A DNA stretch of 34,683 bases. Source: Planctomycetales bacterium (GTDB lineage Bacteria > Planctomycetota > Planctomycetia > Isosphaerales > Isosphaeraceae). This document shows, piece by piece, positions 1-8,819 of the stretch. Both the position numbers and the translations under genes were made by a program. The stretch lies in assembly GCA_027449865.1 (NCBI GenBank), contig DAIDKV010000079.1, positions 1 to 34,683 of the forward strand, read 5' to 3'. How positions within the stretch are numbered: position 1 is the first letter of the stretch; the number at the start of each line of letters is the position of its first letter. Below the pieces are notes generated by a model that ran no database searches, was not told where the DNA came from, and saw only the letters and a program-made list of their open reading frames with translations.

Positions 1-276
1 CCGGGGGTTAGGGGGTGGTTCGCGCTCGGACCAGAGGAGCGATGGCACCCGACGACTCACTTATGAAGATCCCCCGATCTTGGACGCAGGGACTGCCCTA
101 AAGTCCAATTGCTTGCGTGGGTGCGAATAATCCGGGCTAGCCGGGTTGCGAGTGTGGCAAGATCTTCCCAAGAGGTCATGGCCGCCATGATCCTGTCCCT
201 CCGTCCAGACGACTGTGTTTTCATGATAACGCGCCGTACGGGGGACGTCGACCGGACCATTCGGACGACCGGGCCG

Positions 277-828
277 CTACGAACGCCGGACGACCGCCTC
301 CATCCGCGCCCGGTAATCCGACGGGCCGGGGACGTCGAGACCCGGAACCTTCGCGGTGTCGTCCCATCGACGGAGGCGGACGGCGTCCTTGAAGAATGGC
401 AGCGACTCGAAGGCGCTTCGCTCGTCGGCCGACATCGGCCCGCCCTGCAATTCCAGGCTCTTCCGCGAGGCCGGCGAGAGGCCGGACAGATATTCAGAAT
501 CTACGGCGCAAAGATATCGCTTCGCCTCAACGTGCAGCCGAACCGGCTCGGTGACCTCGGGCCCGAAGTGGCTGGCGAGCCAGTCGTGACCGGCCACCTC
601 GTGCCGGCCGTCGATCCCACGGTCGGCCAGGTCCTCGTCCTGGCCGTCGAGCAGGTGCCCGACGTCGTGCAGGAGCGCCGCGACGACCAGGGCGTCGGCC
701 GCGCCCTCGGCCACGGCGAGCGCCGCCGATTGCTCGGCGTGCTCCCGCTGCGAGACCGCCTCGCCGTGGTAGGCGGCCGACCCTCGGCTCGCGAAGAGGC
801 CCAGAATCCGATCCACGATTGAGGTCAT
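277..828 (-). CDS. PhnZ-like HD-domain oxygenase (phosphonate catabolism)
   Basis: This 184-residue protein matches the phosphonate-associated HD family that includes PhnZ and TmpB, mixed-valence di-iron oxygenases that cleave the C-P bond of 1-hydroxy-2-aminoethylphosphonate-type substrates. The features seen are Y20 and E23 in the N-terminal YHGEAVSQ loop, H30, the HD pair H54-D55, H76 and H81, H99 with K103 in HVEAK, and D156/D157 in RRWDDT. This is the arrangement of metal ligands and substrate-lid residues known for PhnZ. The start at 828 was chosen because it follows the transporter stop by one base and the family begins here; the longer open frame upstream overlaps the transporter. It is translationally coupled to the upstream MFS gene. 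No PhnY-type alpha-ketoglutarate hydroxylase, the usual partner, is visible; it could lie beyond the left edge. The family is fairly sure; the exact substrate is inference. Confidence 0.82.
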   Translation of the reverse strand: MTSIVDRILGLFASRGSAAYHGEAVSQREHAEQSAALAVAEGAADALVVAALLHDVGHLLDGQDEDLADRGIDGRHEVAGHDWLASHFGPEVTEPVRLHVEAKRYLCAVDSEYLSGLSPASRKSLELQGGPMSADERSAFESLPFFKDAVRLRRWDDTAKVPGLDVPGPSDYRARMEAVVRRS

Positions 829-829
829 T

Positions 830-2209
830 TTAGCTCCCCCCCTGCTCCGCCGCGTGATTTCGCGGCGATATCCACTGGATCGCCAGGAACCAGGCCGCGG
901 CCGCCGCCGTGAGGATCGCGGCGCCAGCGAGCATCCGGAAGACTCCGTCCCAGCCGAGCGCCTCCGACCGGCTCGCGACCACCATCCCGGCCAGCACCCC
1001 GCCGAAGAGGTAGCCGACGCCGTCGATGATCCCGGAGGCCGTGGCGCCACCCCGCTTGCCGCCGAGGTCCAGCGAGATCGCTCCCGCCAGATAAGAGTAG
1101 GGCCCGATCAACAAAAACGCGACCGACCCCACCAGCGCCAGCGCCGGTGCCGGCCGACCGGCGAAGCTCGATCCCCCCAGCGCGCCGAGCGCCGCGGCCG
1201 ATGCTCCAACCCCGATCAAAATGATCGCCGCGCGGCCTCTCGGCCCGGTCCGGTCGCCCAGGTAGCCGGCCAGGATCACCGAGACGCCGCCAATGAGCGG
1301 GAAGAGTCCGCTCCACGAGGCCGCTCGACCCGCGTCCAGGCCGACGCCCTCGACCAGGTAGGCCGCCGTCCAGTTGTTGAACGTCTCGCGGAGGAACGTC
1401 AGCCCGAGCGAGAGCAGGCAGGCTGCCCAGAACGCCGGGCTCCCCACCATCGTCCGCCAGAGCGAGCCGGCCGAGTCCGGGTGCGGGTCCTCGCCCAGCT
1501 CGCCGAAGAGGTTCGCCGGATTCGTCGGCGGCTCGGGCCATCCCAGATCGGTCGGCGACTCGCGAATCCAGATCGCGTTGACCACCCAGAGCACCGCCAG
1601 CACCCCGCCCGAGGCCCAGAAGACCCCATGCCAGTCCAGCCCAAGATCCCGGATCAGCCAGCCGATGAACGCTCGCGCCGCCGCGTCTCCGAAGAGAAAG
1701 CTCAGGCTGATGATCCCCATCACCGTGTTATAAGACGCATAAGAGAACCACCGCGAGGTCATCTTGATCATCCCCGGCCACCCCAGCGACTGGAGCAACC
1801 GGTTGGCGAACCAGGCCGAGAGGAACACCGGCATCGGCCCGCCCACCGCGATCGCGAACGTGCAGCCCACCGCGCCCGCCATTCCGATCAAATAATTCCG
1901 ACGCCCGCCTAGCAAGTCGACCAGGCTCCCCGCGGCGAACTTCCCGATCGCGTAGCCGAGCGTCCCGATCGTCATCGCGACCCCAAGCCACCACTTCGCG
2001 AGGCCCGGCTCCATCCCCCCCGCCGAGAAATCCGCGACGATCAACGTCGACGTCGCCGAGAGATCCGACCGGCAGAGGTAAAATCCCGCGTACCCCACCA
2101 CCAGCAACAAAAGCGTCAGCGCCTGCCGACGCCGGAATCGATTCCAGACGCCCCTGTCACGCCCGGCCCCACCGCCGATCTCACTGTCGTCGTCCACCCC
2201 GATATCCAT
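830..2209 (-). CDS. OPA-type MFS transporter, probable organophosphonate/phosphate-ester uptake
   Basis: This 459-residue polytopic membrane protein has the 12-helix layout of the major facilitator superfamily. The first helix, with GYAGFYLCRSDLS, resembles the Y-x-x-F-Y-x-x-R signature of organophosphate:phosphate antiporters such as GlpT and UhpT. Helices 4-5 carry NRLLQSLGWPGMIKMTSRWF, also typical of that family. The start MDIGVDDD at 2209 leaves a short charged cytoplasmic N-terminus before the first helix (RRRQALTLLLLVVGY); an upstream open extension runs through a palindromic repeat and is not credible. The stop at 830 abuts the PhnZ-like gene, so the two form an operon, and the substrate is inferred to be a phosphonate. 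A divergent GntR/LacI-type regulator and a TGTATATACA palindrome at 2338 lie upstream. Family confidence is high; substrate confidence is moderate. Confidence 0.85.
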   Translation of the reverse strand: MDIGVDDDSEIGGGAGRDRGVWNRFRRRQALTLLLLVVGYAGFYLCRSDLSATSTLIVADFSAGGMEPGLAKWWLGVAMTIGTLGYAIGKFAAGSLVDLLGGRRNYLIGMAGAVGCTFAIAVGGPMPVFLSAWFANRLLQSLGWPGMIKMTSRWFSYASYNTVMGIISLSFLFGDAAARAFIGWLIRDLGLDWHGVFWASGGVLAVLWVVNAIWIRESPTDLGWPEPPTNPANLFGELGEDPHPDSAGSLWRTMVGSPAFWAACLLSLGLTFLRETFNNWTAAYLVEGVGLDAGRAASWSGLFPLIGGVSVILAGYLGDRTGPRGRAAIILIGVGASAAALGALGGSSFAGRPAPALALVGSVAFLLIGPYSYLAGAISLDLGGKRGGATASGIIDGVGYLFGGVLAGMVVASRSEALGWDGVFRMLAGAAILTAAAAAWFLAIQWISPRNHAAEQGGS

Positions 2210-2337
2210 GCCGTCCGGCCCTCGCCTCGCTCGCCTGCAACGCCCGGAGTCTACCACGGAGCCAGACCTCGGCGACCCGGAACCTCCACCCCAGAGGCCC
2301 CGCCCAGACCAATACCACGGAGGTCTCTCTCGGAAAT

Positions 2338-2347
2338 TGTATATACA
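2338..2347. promoter_or_regulatory. candidate operator, palindrome TGTATATACA
   Basis: A perfect 10-base palindrome stands in an AT-rich patch 129 bases upstream of the MFS transporter start. The 14-base string TGTATATACAGATG beginning here recurs, inverted, at 4769, in the lipoprotein/DUF1559 intergenic region. Palindromes centred on GTATATAC resemble operators of some GntR-family regulators, and such a regulator is encoded next door at 2698. Binding is inference. Confidence 0.4.
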
Positions 2348-2460
2348 GATGCCTTCTCGAAAAGCTGAGGTGAGTGTAGATCGTCGCGAAAGACCTTGCA
2401 AGAGAAGAGCCTGTGAAGAAGTCGAGGCGCTAGAGCGCGTTACCGTTGGATGGCCGATGT

Positions 2461-2532
2461 CTCCTACCAACCCGACGCGCCAGCGAGGGTCTTCGTGTCG
2501 GAACCCTCGCTGGCGCGTTGGGTTGATAGGAG
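2461..2532. repeat. REP-like palindromic element
   Basis: Two 30-base arms (2461-2490 and 2503-2532) are inverted copies with 28 of 30 positions matching, around a 12-base loop. The arm contains CGCGCCAGCGAGGGT. Weaker inverted similarity extends outward to about 2430 and 2582, so the whole element may be about 150 bp. In forward frames it translates as SYQPDAPARVF, a peptide string that I recall as frequent in spurious short planctomycete ORFs, which suggests a dispersed repeat family. It sits between the divergent transporter and regulator genes. The 488-base gap 2210-2697 otherwise holds only the candidate operator. Confidence 0.7.
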
Positions 2533-2697
2533 GAGTCTGCTCCCACCAGCATCGTCCACGCAACCGTTAAGCGGGCTAGAGCCAGCGAACGACAATCGAA
2601 AACTGTATCGCGCAGTTTGCGGACCATCGCCTTCCGGGATAGGATCGGAGGACAAGGCGGCCGAGATCGGGTCCTGGTCGGCTGGGGAGGGTCGGCG

Positions 2698-3807
2698 ATG
2701 GGATCGGACGGGATACCGAGATATCAGCAAGTGGCGCGGGCGGTGGAGCAGGAGGTGCTCGGGCGGGGTGGTTCGAAGGTCCCGAGTGCCCGGGAGGTCG
2801 CGGCGGCTCACGGCGTCTCGGTGGTGACGGCCTCGCGGGCGATCCAGGTGCTCCGAGACCGGGGACTGATCCGGACGGTGGAGCGATCGGGGAGCTTTGT
2901 CACGCCCGCGCCGGGCCCGGAGACCGAGGCGCACCTGGCACTGGTACAGCGGAGCACGCCTGGGCCCTGGCTTTCGGCGAGCCTGGCCTTCACCAGGGCG
3001 GGGTTCGCGGCGGTCTCGCGTCGGGAGGGGCTTCGGATCGACGACGGCCGGTTCCACTTCGACGACACGACCCGGACCGCCGAGCTGCGTCGGCAGGCCC
3101 GTGCCGCGGCCCACGAGGGGGTCTCCGGAATCATCTTCATGCCCTCGCGATACTCCGACGAGGCGGCCCGCCAGGACGAAACCTTCCTGCTCGCCTGCCG
3201 CGAGGCCGGAATGGCCTGCGTTCTCATCGAGCGCAACCTCCGAGGCTGGGCCCGCCGGTTGGATTACGACCTGGTCGCCGCCGACGACCTCGACGGCGGA
3301 GAACGCTGCACGGCCCACCTTCTGCAACAGGGTCGAAGACGCGTCGCGTTCATCACCGGATCCCCGACCAGTAGCCACGAGGGCCGCCTGGCCGGCTACC
3401 TCGCCTCGATCGCCCGCACCCCGGGCGCCGGTCCGCCCCTCGTCCTGGAACTGCCCGGCTCCGACCGCCCAGGCGACGCCTACGCCGAACTGGCCAGCCG
3501 GCTCGCCGATCACCGGGCCGACGCCGTCGTCTGCTACCAGGACTACACCGCGCTCGGGCTGATTCTGGAGCTGCTCAATCGGGGTGTCCGCGTTCCGGCC
3601 GACGTCGCCGTTACCGGCTTCGACGACCTGCCAATCGGCCAGGCGTACTCCATCGGTGTCACAACCTATGCCTTCTCGGCCGAGACGGTGGCCATTCATG
3701 CCATCCGTCTGCTCCGCGCCCGAGCCGCCGGCGACCTCGGCCCGCCGGTGAAAGTCCTGGTCCCAGGAACCCTGATCGTCCGAGGTAGCAGCGGCGGCGA
3801 AGGGTAA
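2698..3807 (+). CDS. GntR-type winged helix / LacI-type sensor transcriptional regulator
   Basis: This 369-residue protein has a GntR winged helix-turn-helix at residues 8-68 (PRYQQVARAVEQEV, then VPSAREVAAAHGVSVVTASR and the wing DRGLIRTVERSGSFV). It is joined to a periplasmic-binding-protein-like sensor domain of the LacI/GalR type (about residues 95-365), recognisable from the late segment DVAVTGFDDLPIGQAY. The combination is typical of AraR-like sugar or small-molecule responsive repressors. The start at 2698 is preceded by GGGGAGGG at about 8 bases; an upstream in-frame extension lacks domain similarity. It is divergent from the transporter/PhnZ-like operon and may control it, possibly through the TGTATATACA sites. 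The ligand is unknown. Confidence 0.85.
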   Translation: MGSDGIPRYQQVARAVEQEVLGRGGSKVPSAREVAAAHGVSVVTASRAIQVLRDRGLIRTVERSGSFVTPAPGPETEAHLALVQRSTPGPWLSASLAFTRAGFAAVSRREGLRIDDGRFHFDDTTRTAELRRQARAAAHEGVSGIIFMPSRYSDEAARQDETFLLACREAGMACVLIERNLRGWARRLDYDLVAADDLDGGERCTAHLLQQGRRRVAFITGSPTSSHEGRLAGYLASIARTPGAGPPLVLELPGSDRPGDAYAELASRLADHRADAVVCYQDYTALGLILELLNRGVRVPADVAVTGFDDLPIGQAYSIGVTTYAFSAETVAIHAIRLLRARAAGDLGPPVKVLVPGTLIVRGSSGGEG

Positions 3808-3825
3808 ATCTTTTCTATAAGATTT
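3806..3825 (+). terminator. weak hairpin at the end of the regulator gene
   Basis: AAATCTT and AAGATTT form a 7-bp stem with a 6-base loop, overlapping the stop codon of the regulator and followed by a T/A-rich stretch. The next 130 bases (to about 3960) are strikingly AT-rich for this genome and lie between two convergent genes. A terminator role is plausible but the stem is weak. Confidence 0.35.
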
Positions 3826-3978
3826 TGAATAATAAATATGATATGTTTGAAATGTGAATATTTTGTTTGTTTTGTGTACGCTTGTGTATTGAATCTTGAA
3901 TCTGTGCGATCTTCCGTGAGTCTATTCCATATTTGCCCACCCTGATTTTTGTGGCAAGAGCCCCCAATCCCGCTTGCC

Positions 3979-4488
3979 TCACTCGGGAATTTGTAGTGTT
4001 CCCAGATCAGTGGGCTCGGCCTTGACCTCGACGATCGTCAGCGGCGATTCGTCGCTGGCATAGCGCCCCTGGAACCGGTCACGTTCCATGGCGCCGGGCT
4101 TGTTGTTGCGGCGAGTCGGCGCGGCGGCGCCTTTCTTACGGCCGGACTTGCCGGCTTTCGGACGCGAAGCCTCTGGCGAGGGTGCCTCTCCTTCCTCGGT
4201 CGGCCAGGCGATCAGGACCTTGTATCGCCCGGCCGGCGCCCCGTCTCCCGCCCTCGAGACCACCTCGAACGTACCGTCGTCTCCCACCGTCGCCGACGCG
4301 GTGACCGCCTCGGCGCCCGGTTTCGAAGTCTCGGGGTGGAGCATCAAAAACGCGCCGGCCGCCGGTTCTCCCTTGTGCACGAGCTTCCCGTACGCCCGCG
4401 AATAACCAGGCGGCGGACCCCCGCAGCCGGCGACCGCCATCGAGGCCCCCAGCAGCACAACCGTCGCGACCCTGATTCGTCGTTGCAT
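3979..4488 (-). CDS. small lipoprotein with carboxypeptidase-regulatory-like domain
   Basis: This 169-residue protein starts with a lipoprotein signal peptide (RRIRVATVVLLGASMAVAGC), with a lipobox ending AVAGC at residue 21. A transthyretin/carboxypeptidase-regulatory-like beta domain follows: YGKLVHKGEPAAGAFLMLHP, then GDDGTFEV and GAPAGRYKVLIAW. A low-complexity Lys/Ala/Pro stretch (about residues 98-130) and a short C-terminal strand end the protein. Planctomycete genomes encode many such lipoproteins, very often next to DUF1559 proteins as here, where the DUF1559 gene is divergent. It is probably anchored in the membrane on the periplasmic side. The specific role is unknown. Confidence 0.82.
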   Translation of the reverse strand: MQRRIRVATVVLLGASMAVAGCGGPPPGYSRAYGKLVHKGEPAAGAFLMLHPETSKPGAEAVTASATVGDDGTFEVVSRAGDGAPAGRYKVLIAWPTEEGEAPSPEASRPKAGKSGRKKGAAAPTRRNNKPGAMERDRFQGRYASDESPLTIVEVKAEPTDLGTLQIPE

Positions 4489-4623
4489 CGTTCCCTCCCG
4501 GGCGATCGTTGGAAATCCTCAATTCTGGACCCCGATCCATCGGGCGGACCCACCCGCTCAACGTCCCGCCCATCCGGAATCGCGAACATCGTGGCGTCCC
4601 CAGCCCACAATGTCAACGCCCAA

Positions 4624-4640
4624 ATCTGTGTAGTACAGAT
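4624..4640. promoter_or_regulatory. candidate operator variant, ATCTGT-GTAGT-ACAGAT
   Basis: A perfect inverted repeat with 6-base arms and a 5-base spacer lies 136 bases upstream of the lipoprotein start. It shares TACAGATGC with the site at 2338, with one extra base in the centre. It is the first of two related palindromes in this divergent intergenic region; the function is inferred. Confidence 0.35.
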
Positions 4641-4766
4641 GCAGCCGAGGAACCGTCGATTTCCATGAAATTGGCTGCCTTTGCACAATAAACCCCCGAT
4701 CTTCCGCAAGAATTCACTTGAACCGGCTCCATGAGCGGCGACAATCCCATCCGGCGGCGAGGCCCA

Positions 4767-4780
4767 TCTGTATATACAGA
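4767..4780. promoter_or_regulatory. candidate operator, TCTGTATATACAGA
   Basis: A perfect 14-base palindrome about 126 bases upstream of the DUF1559 start. On the minus strand it reads on into TGTATATACAGATG, identical to the site at 2338. The 417-base gap 4489-4905 holds this site and the one at 4624, and no credible gene. Confidence 0.42.
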
Positions 4781-4905
4781 ATGGGTGAACGCCGATGGAA
4801 TTCGTGTGATATGAGCGGTGATGATTCTTGAGGATATGGCCTGTCATGTGGCGGGCCTGGTGAGTGGGGCCCGCGTGGCCCCGAGCAACCCGGGAGGGTT
4901 CGGCG

Positions 4906-6057
4906 ATGGGCGGGAAGACGAGGCGAGGGAACGGGCGTCGCGGTTTCACCCTGATCGAGCTCCTGGTGGTGATCGCGATCATCGCGGTGCTGATTGCCCT
5001 GCTGCTGCCGGCCGTGCAGTCGGCCCGAGAGGCCGCCAGGCGGGCGCAGTGTACAAACAACATGAAGCAAATCGGCCTCGGCATTCTGAACTTCGAGTCG
5101 GCCAACGGCTACATGCCGCCCGACGTCGAGCACAACATTGCTTCGCTGGTGGACAACGACCCGGCGGCCGTCCTGACCGGAACCCAGTACGAGCGGCAGG
5201 GGGTCATGGCGCTGATCCTGCCGTTCATGGAGCAATCCAGTATCTACAACATGATGAACCTGAACCTCTCGTGCTACGACCAGCGGAACGTGCCGCCCGC
5301 GGTCGGCGGACCGGGCTCGCTCTTCCCGGGGGTTGGGCAAAACTCGGTCTATTCGATCGCGATCGGCACGTACATCTGCCCGTCGGATCCTGTCTCGCCG
5401 ACGATTAATTACTACAACATGGCGTGGTCGTATTACGGGATGGGCCAGAATCCGCCGATACCCAGCCCGCCGACCCAGATCTGGGGCCGGACCGACTACT
5501 TCGCGATCCCCGGCTTCGACGGCGGACTCCCGCGCGCCCTGGGATACTCGGCGGCCGGTGTGAAGGCGCTCGCCGGCTCGGGTGACGTCGGGACGATTTG
5601 CGACATTGCTCAGCAGTTTCCCGACGGCTCGTACGGCAATGCCTGGGCTCACGTCCGGATCGCCTCGATCACCGACGGCACCTCGAACACGATGATGATC
5701 GGCGAGATGGCGGCCCGGCCGGTCGGATATAACCACGCCCGACAGATCTACGTGCAGAACGGCGGTCCGGTCGACGGTGTCATCAACCCGATCAACGGTG
5801 ACGGCGGTGCCTGGGCCGATCCCTATTCCTATGCCCACCAGGATGGGGCCTATCCCAGCGGAATCCGGGGCAATGGCGGCACCTGCGTGATCAACTGCAC
5901 GACCAACAACGAGCTGTACTCCTTCCACCCCGGCGGGGTGAACGTGCTGTTCGCGGATGGCTCGGTTCACTTCCTCAAGGAGACGATCAACCCGTTCATC
6001 GATGTCGCGCTCGTCACGCGAGCGATGGGTGAGATTATCAGCTCCGACCAGTATTGA
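4906..6057 (+). CDS. DUF1559 protein with prepilin-type N-terminus
   Basis: The protein has 383 residues. A type IV pilin-like N-terminus ([20 protein letters not shown]) gives a prepilin peptidase site after G13, followed by [26 protein letters not shown], the hallmark of planctomycete DUF1559 proteins. The body is secreted-looking and Gly/Asn/Tyr-rich. The C-terminus carries the conserved [17 protein letters not shown] motif, typical of this family and of pseudopilin-like H-X9-DG proteins. The start at 4906 has GGGAGG 9-15 bases upstream, and the longer frame adds only unrelated residues. These proteins are strongly expanded in planctomycetes; their role, probably in a pseudopilus or cell-surface assembly, is not established. 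Confidence 0.9.
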   Translation: MGGKTRRGNGRRGFTLIELLVVIAIIAVLIALLLPAVQSAREAARRAQCTNNMKQIGLGILNFESANGYMPPDVEHNIASLVDNDPAAVLTGTQYERQGVMALILPFMEQSSIYNMMNLNLSCYDQRNVPPAVGGPGSLFPGVGQNSVYSIAIGTYICPSDPVSPTINYYNMAWSYYGMGQNPPIPSPPTQIWGRTDYFAIPGFDGGLPRALGYSAAGVKALAGSGDVGTICDIAQQFPDGSYGNAWAHVRIASITDGTSNTMMIGEMAARPVGYNHARQIYVQNGGPVDGVINPINGDGGAWADPYSYAHQDGAYPSGIRGNGGTCVINCTTNNELYSFHPGGVNVLFADGSVHFLKETINPFIDVALVTRAMGEIISSDQY

Positions 6058-6070
6058 TCCCTTTCCACGA

Positions 6071-6102
6071 ACGTCCGCCGCGCGACGAGGCGCGGCGGAC
6101 GT
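6071..6102 (+). terminator. strong hairpin after the DUF1559 gene
   Basis: ACGTCCGCCGCG pairs perfectly with CGCGGCGGACGT around an 8-base loop, starting 14 bases after the DUF1559 stop. There is no T-run, but the placement and the 12-bp GC-rich stem fit a transcription terminator. Confidence 0.6.
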
Positions 6103-6201
6103 CGCCCGACCGGTGGGGGCGTGAGGATTCGGGGCCAGTGTGATACGCTCCAGCAGTCCGGCGATGTGGTCCCGGTTTTCCTTGATGATGAGGGGATCTT
6201 C

Positions 6202-8700
6202 ATGTTCTCGCATACGGCCAGGGCGATCGGCCTGCCGGTGGTGCTGGCGATGGCGCCGATCTTCGCGGGCCAGGTGGCCGCCCAATCGCCCAAAATGGGA
6301 CGCCAGCCTGACGGCGGTTTTCTGGTCTCGACCGGCCAGCGGGTCGAGGGCGGCTCGATTCCGATCGAGGGCCGGCCAATTGACATGGCCCTCCACCCGA
6401 CCGAACCGGTCCTGGCCGTCCTCGAGCAGAGTCGAGTTCTGCTGGTCGACGCCTCTGAAATTCGCAAGGGCGCGGGGGCCTCGCTGTCGAGTGGCAATTC
6501 GGCCGGGTTTCGCGGCCTGATCTGGACGCCCGACGGCCGCCGGCTCCTGGCGAGCACCAGCCGGGGCGAGATCCGATCGTTCCGGTACGACGGCCGGAAG
6601 CTCACTCCCGGCCGTCGCATCCAGATCCAGCCGAGGGGTGCGAAGGAGAATCCGGTTCCTGGCGGGATGGCGATCACTCGCGACGGTCGGCGCCTCCTTG
6701 TCGCCTCGGCCAACCGGGGAACGGTCGCCGAGATCGATCTCGACGAGCGCAAACTTCTCCGCGAGATCCCGGTTCAGGTCCTCCCGTTCGAGGTCCGGTT
6801 TTCGGAAGATGAGCGGATTTTGATCGTCAGCAACTGGGGTGGTCGGCCGCCACGCCCCGGCGACCGGACGGCCCGGAGTCAGAATCTCGACGTCGTCGTC
6901 GACGAGCGTGGAGTCCCGGCCTCGGGGACGGTTAGCCTGATCGAGCTTGCCACCGGCGCGACGCGGCACGTCGAGGTCGGCATCCATCCGACGGCGATCG
7001 CCGTTCGTGGGGATCGGGCGTACGTCGCCAACGCGATCAGCGATTCGATCAGCGAGATCGACCTGAGGGCCGCACGGGTCACGCGCACGATCCCGATGCG
7101 TTGGGGCGATCTCCGCGTCCTTGGCGGGATGCCCAACGCACTCGCGATCCGGGGCGATCGCCTTTACGTCGGCGATGGCGGCGACAACGCCCTCGCGGAA
7201 ATCGACCTCGTCGCCGGTCGGGTCCTGGGCTTCCGCCCCGCGGGATTTTTCCCGGTCGCCGTGCAGCTTGGTCACGATGGCCGATCGGCGTATGTCCTGA
7301 ACACGAAGGGGAACGGCTCGGTCCGCCGGACTCTTCTCGGCCAGCCCGGCAATGCCCACGATTTTCAGGGGACGATCACCCGGGTGGATCTCTCGGCCGA
7401 CCTCGGGGCCGCAACCGCCCGGGTGGCCCGCGACAACCGGTGGGACACCCATCCCGGCCGGCCAGCGGCGAAGGTCTATAATGGAGCGATCAAACATGTC
7501 CTCTACATCATCAAGGAAAATCGGACCTACGACGAGGTCTTCGGCGACATGCCCGCGGGCAACGGCGATCCGAAGCTTTGCAGCATCGGCGAGACGATCA
7601 TGCCCAATCACCGCAAGATCGCTCGCGAGTTCACCCTTTTCGATAACGGATACGTGAGCGGGACCAACAGCGCCGACGGCCACGCCTGGTCGACCCAGTC
7701 GATCGCCAATGACTACCTCGAACACTTCTACGTCGGCTACTCACGCACCTACCCCGACGACGGCGACGACGCCATGGGCCTATCGGGCGCCGGCGCGATC
7801 TGGGACGCCGCCTTGAAAAAGAAGCGATCGGTGCGCGTCTGGGGTGAGTTCTGCGACGACAAGCTCGCCACCTACGAGCCGATGCCGAAGGATTGGTTCG
7901 AGGTCTGGGAGGATCGCCTCAAGGGGACTCATCGATTCAAGTTCACGGCTGATACGACGGTCGCCAGCTTGAAGCCGCTGATCAACCGCGAGGTTCATTA
8001 CTGGCCGCTTCTCCAGAGCGACCAGTTTCGCGCCGATGTCTTCATCCGCGAGTACGAGGAATTTAGCCGGAAGGACACGGTACCCAACCTGATGATTCTG
8101 TCGCTCCCGTGCGATCATACCGAGGGGATCAACGCGAAGTATCCAACGCCCCGCGCGATGATGGCGGATAACGACCTGGCGCTCGGCCGGGTGGTGGAGG
8201 CCGTCTCAAAAAGTCCGCAGTGGAAGGAGACCTGCATTTTCGTGATCGAGGACGACGCCCAGTCGGGTCCGGACCATGTCGACGGCCATCGGACGGTCTT
8301 TCTGGCGATCAGTCCGTACAGCCGCCGGCGCGCGGTCGATTCGACGTTCTACACGACGACGAACATGATCCGGTCGATGGAGATGATGCTGGGCCTTGAC
8401 CCGATGAATCGATTCGACGCGACGGCCGCCCCGATGGTCGCCTGCTTCGCGGACGAGCCCAACCTGACGCCGTACCGATCGATACCGAACCACGTCCCGC
8501 TGGACGAGAGGAATCCAACGGGCCATGCGATGACCGACGCCGATCGCTTCTGGGCCGAGAAAACCGCCTCGCTCGACTGGAGCCATCTCGACGCGCCCGA
8601 TCCCTACTGGTTGAACCGGATCACCTGGTATAGCCTCTACCGAGGTACGCGGGCCTATCCCGCCCGCCCCGGCGAGCAACCGGGGATGGATGACGATTGA
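6202..8700 (+). CDS. secreted YncE-like beta-propeller / phosphoesterase fusion
   Basis: This 832-residue protein has a signal peptide (residues 1-29, ending GQVAAQ). A YVTN/YncE-type beta-propeller covers about residues 50-400, with repeated units such as HPTEPVLAVL, DGRRLLVASANRGTVAEIDL and VRGDRAYVANAISDSISEIDL. The C-terminal domain belongs to the acid phosphatase/phospholipase C-like phosphoesterase family: the entry motif KENRTYDEVFGDMP is near residue 437 and a metal-binding IFVIEDDAQSGPDHVDGHRT segment near 679. This fused architecture is known from planctomycetes and acidobacteria and is annotated as a bifunctional YncE/alkaline phosphatase family protein. The start at 6202 was chosen because it begins the signal peptide and has GAGGGG upstream. 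The substrate is unknown; it probably acts in the periplasm. It converges with the signalling operon downstream. Confidence 0.85.
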   Translation: MFSHTARAIGLPVVLAMAPIFAGQVAAQSPKMGRQPDGGFLVSTGQRVEGGSIPIEGRPIDMALHPTEPVLAVLEQSRVLLVDASEIRKGAGASLSSGNSAGFRGLIWTPDGRRLLASTSRGEIRSFRYDGRKLTPGRRIQIQPRGAKENPVPGGMAITRDGRRLLVASANRGTVAEIDLDERKLLREIPVQVLPFEVRFSEDERILIVSNWGGRPPRPGDRTARSQNLDVVVDERGVPASGTVSLIELATGATRHVEVGIHPTAIAVRGDRAYVANAISDSISEIDLRAARVTRTIPMRWGDLRVLGGMPNALAIRGDRLYVGDGGDNALAEIDLVAGRVLGFRPAGFFPVAVQLGHDGRSAYVLNTKGNGSVRRTLLGQPGNAHDFQGTITRVDLSADLGAATARVARDNRWDTHPGRPAAKVYNGAIKHVLYIIKENRTYDEVFGDMPAGNGDPKLCSIGETIMPNHRKIAREFTLFDNGYVSGTNSADGHAWSTQSIANDYLEHFYVGYSRTYPDDGDDAMGLSGAGAIWDAALKKKRSVRVWGEFCDDKLATYEPMPKDWFEVWEDRLKGTHRFKFTADTTVASLKPLINREVHYWPLLQSDQFRADVFIREYEEFSRKDTVPNLMILSLPCDHTEGINAKYPTPRAMMADNDLALGRVVEAVSKSPQWKETCIFVIEDDAQSGPDHVDGHRTVFLAISPYSRRRAVDSTFYTTTNMIRSMEMMLGLDPMNRFDATAAPMVACFADEPNLTPYRSIPNHVPLDERNPTGHAMTDADRFWAEKTASLDWSHLDAPDPYWLNRITWYSLYRGTRAYPARPGEQPGMDDD

Positions 8701-8819
8701 GTGATCCGATTTCGGTTTGCCTGCTCGATAAACGGAAGTCCGCCCGGCCTGCTGGAGGAGCCGGCCCCAGCCGGGTCGGGAGCGGGAAATCCCACGGAAA
8801 AAACGATCGACCTCGTGCC

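Noticed and set aside
57-260. Minus-strand 67-codon frame downstream of the PhnZ-like gene
   Set aside because: It has no ribosome-binding site, no recognised motif and a composition like neighbouring shadow frames; the first 276 bases are left without a gene.
829-1050. N-terminal extension of the PhnZ-like protein
   Set aside because: It overlaps the transporter C-terminus and is Arg/Ser/Gly-rich; the conserved family start is at 828.
4714-7725. 1,003-codon minus-strand frame opposite the DUF1559 and phosphoesterase genes
   Set aside because: It is rich in Arg/Asp/Gly with no domain, while both plus-strand genes carry signal sequences and family motifs.
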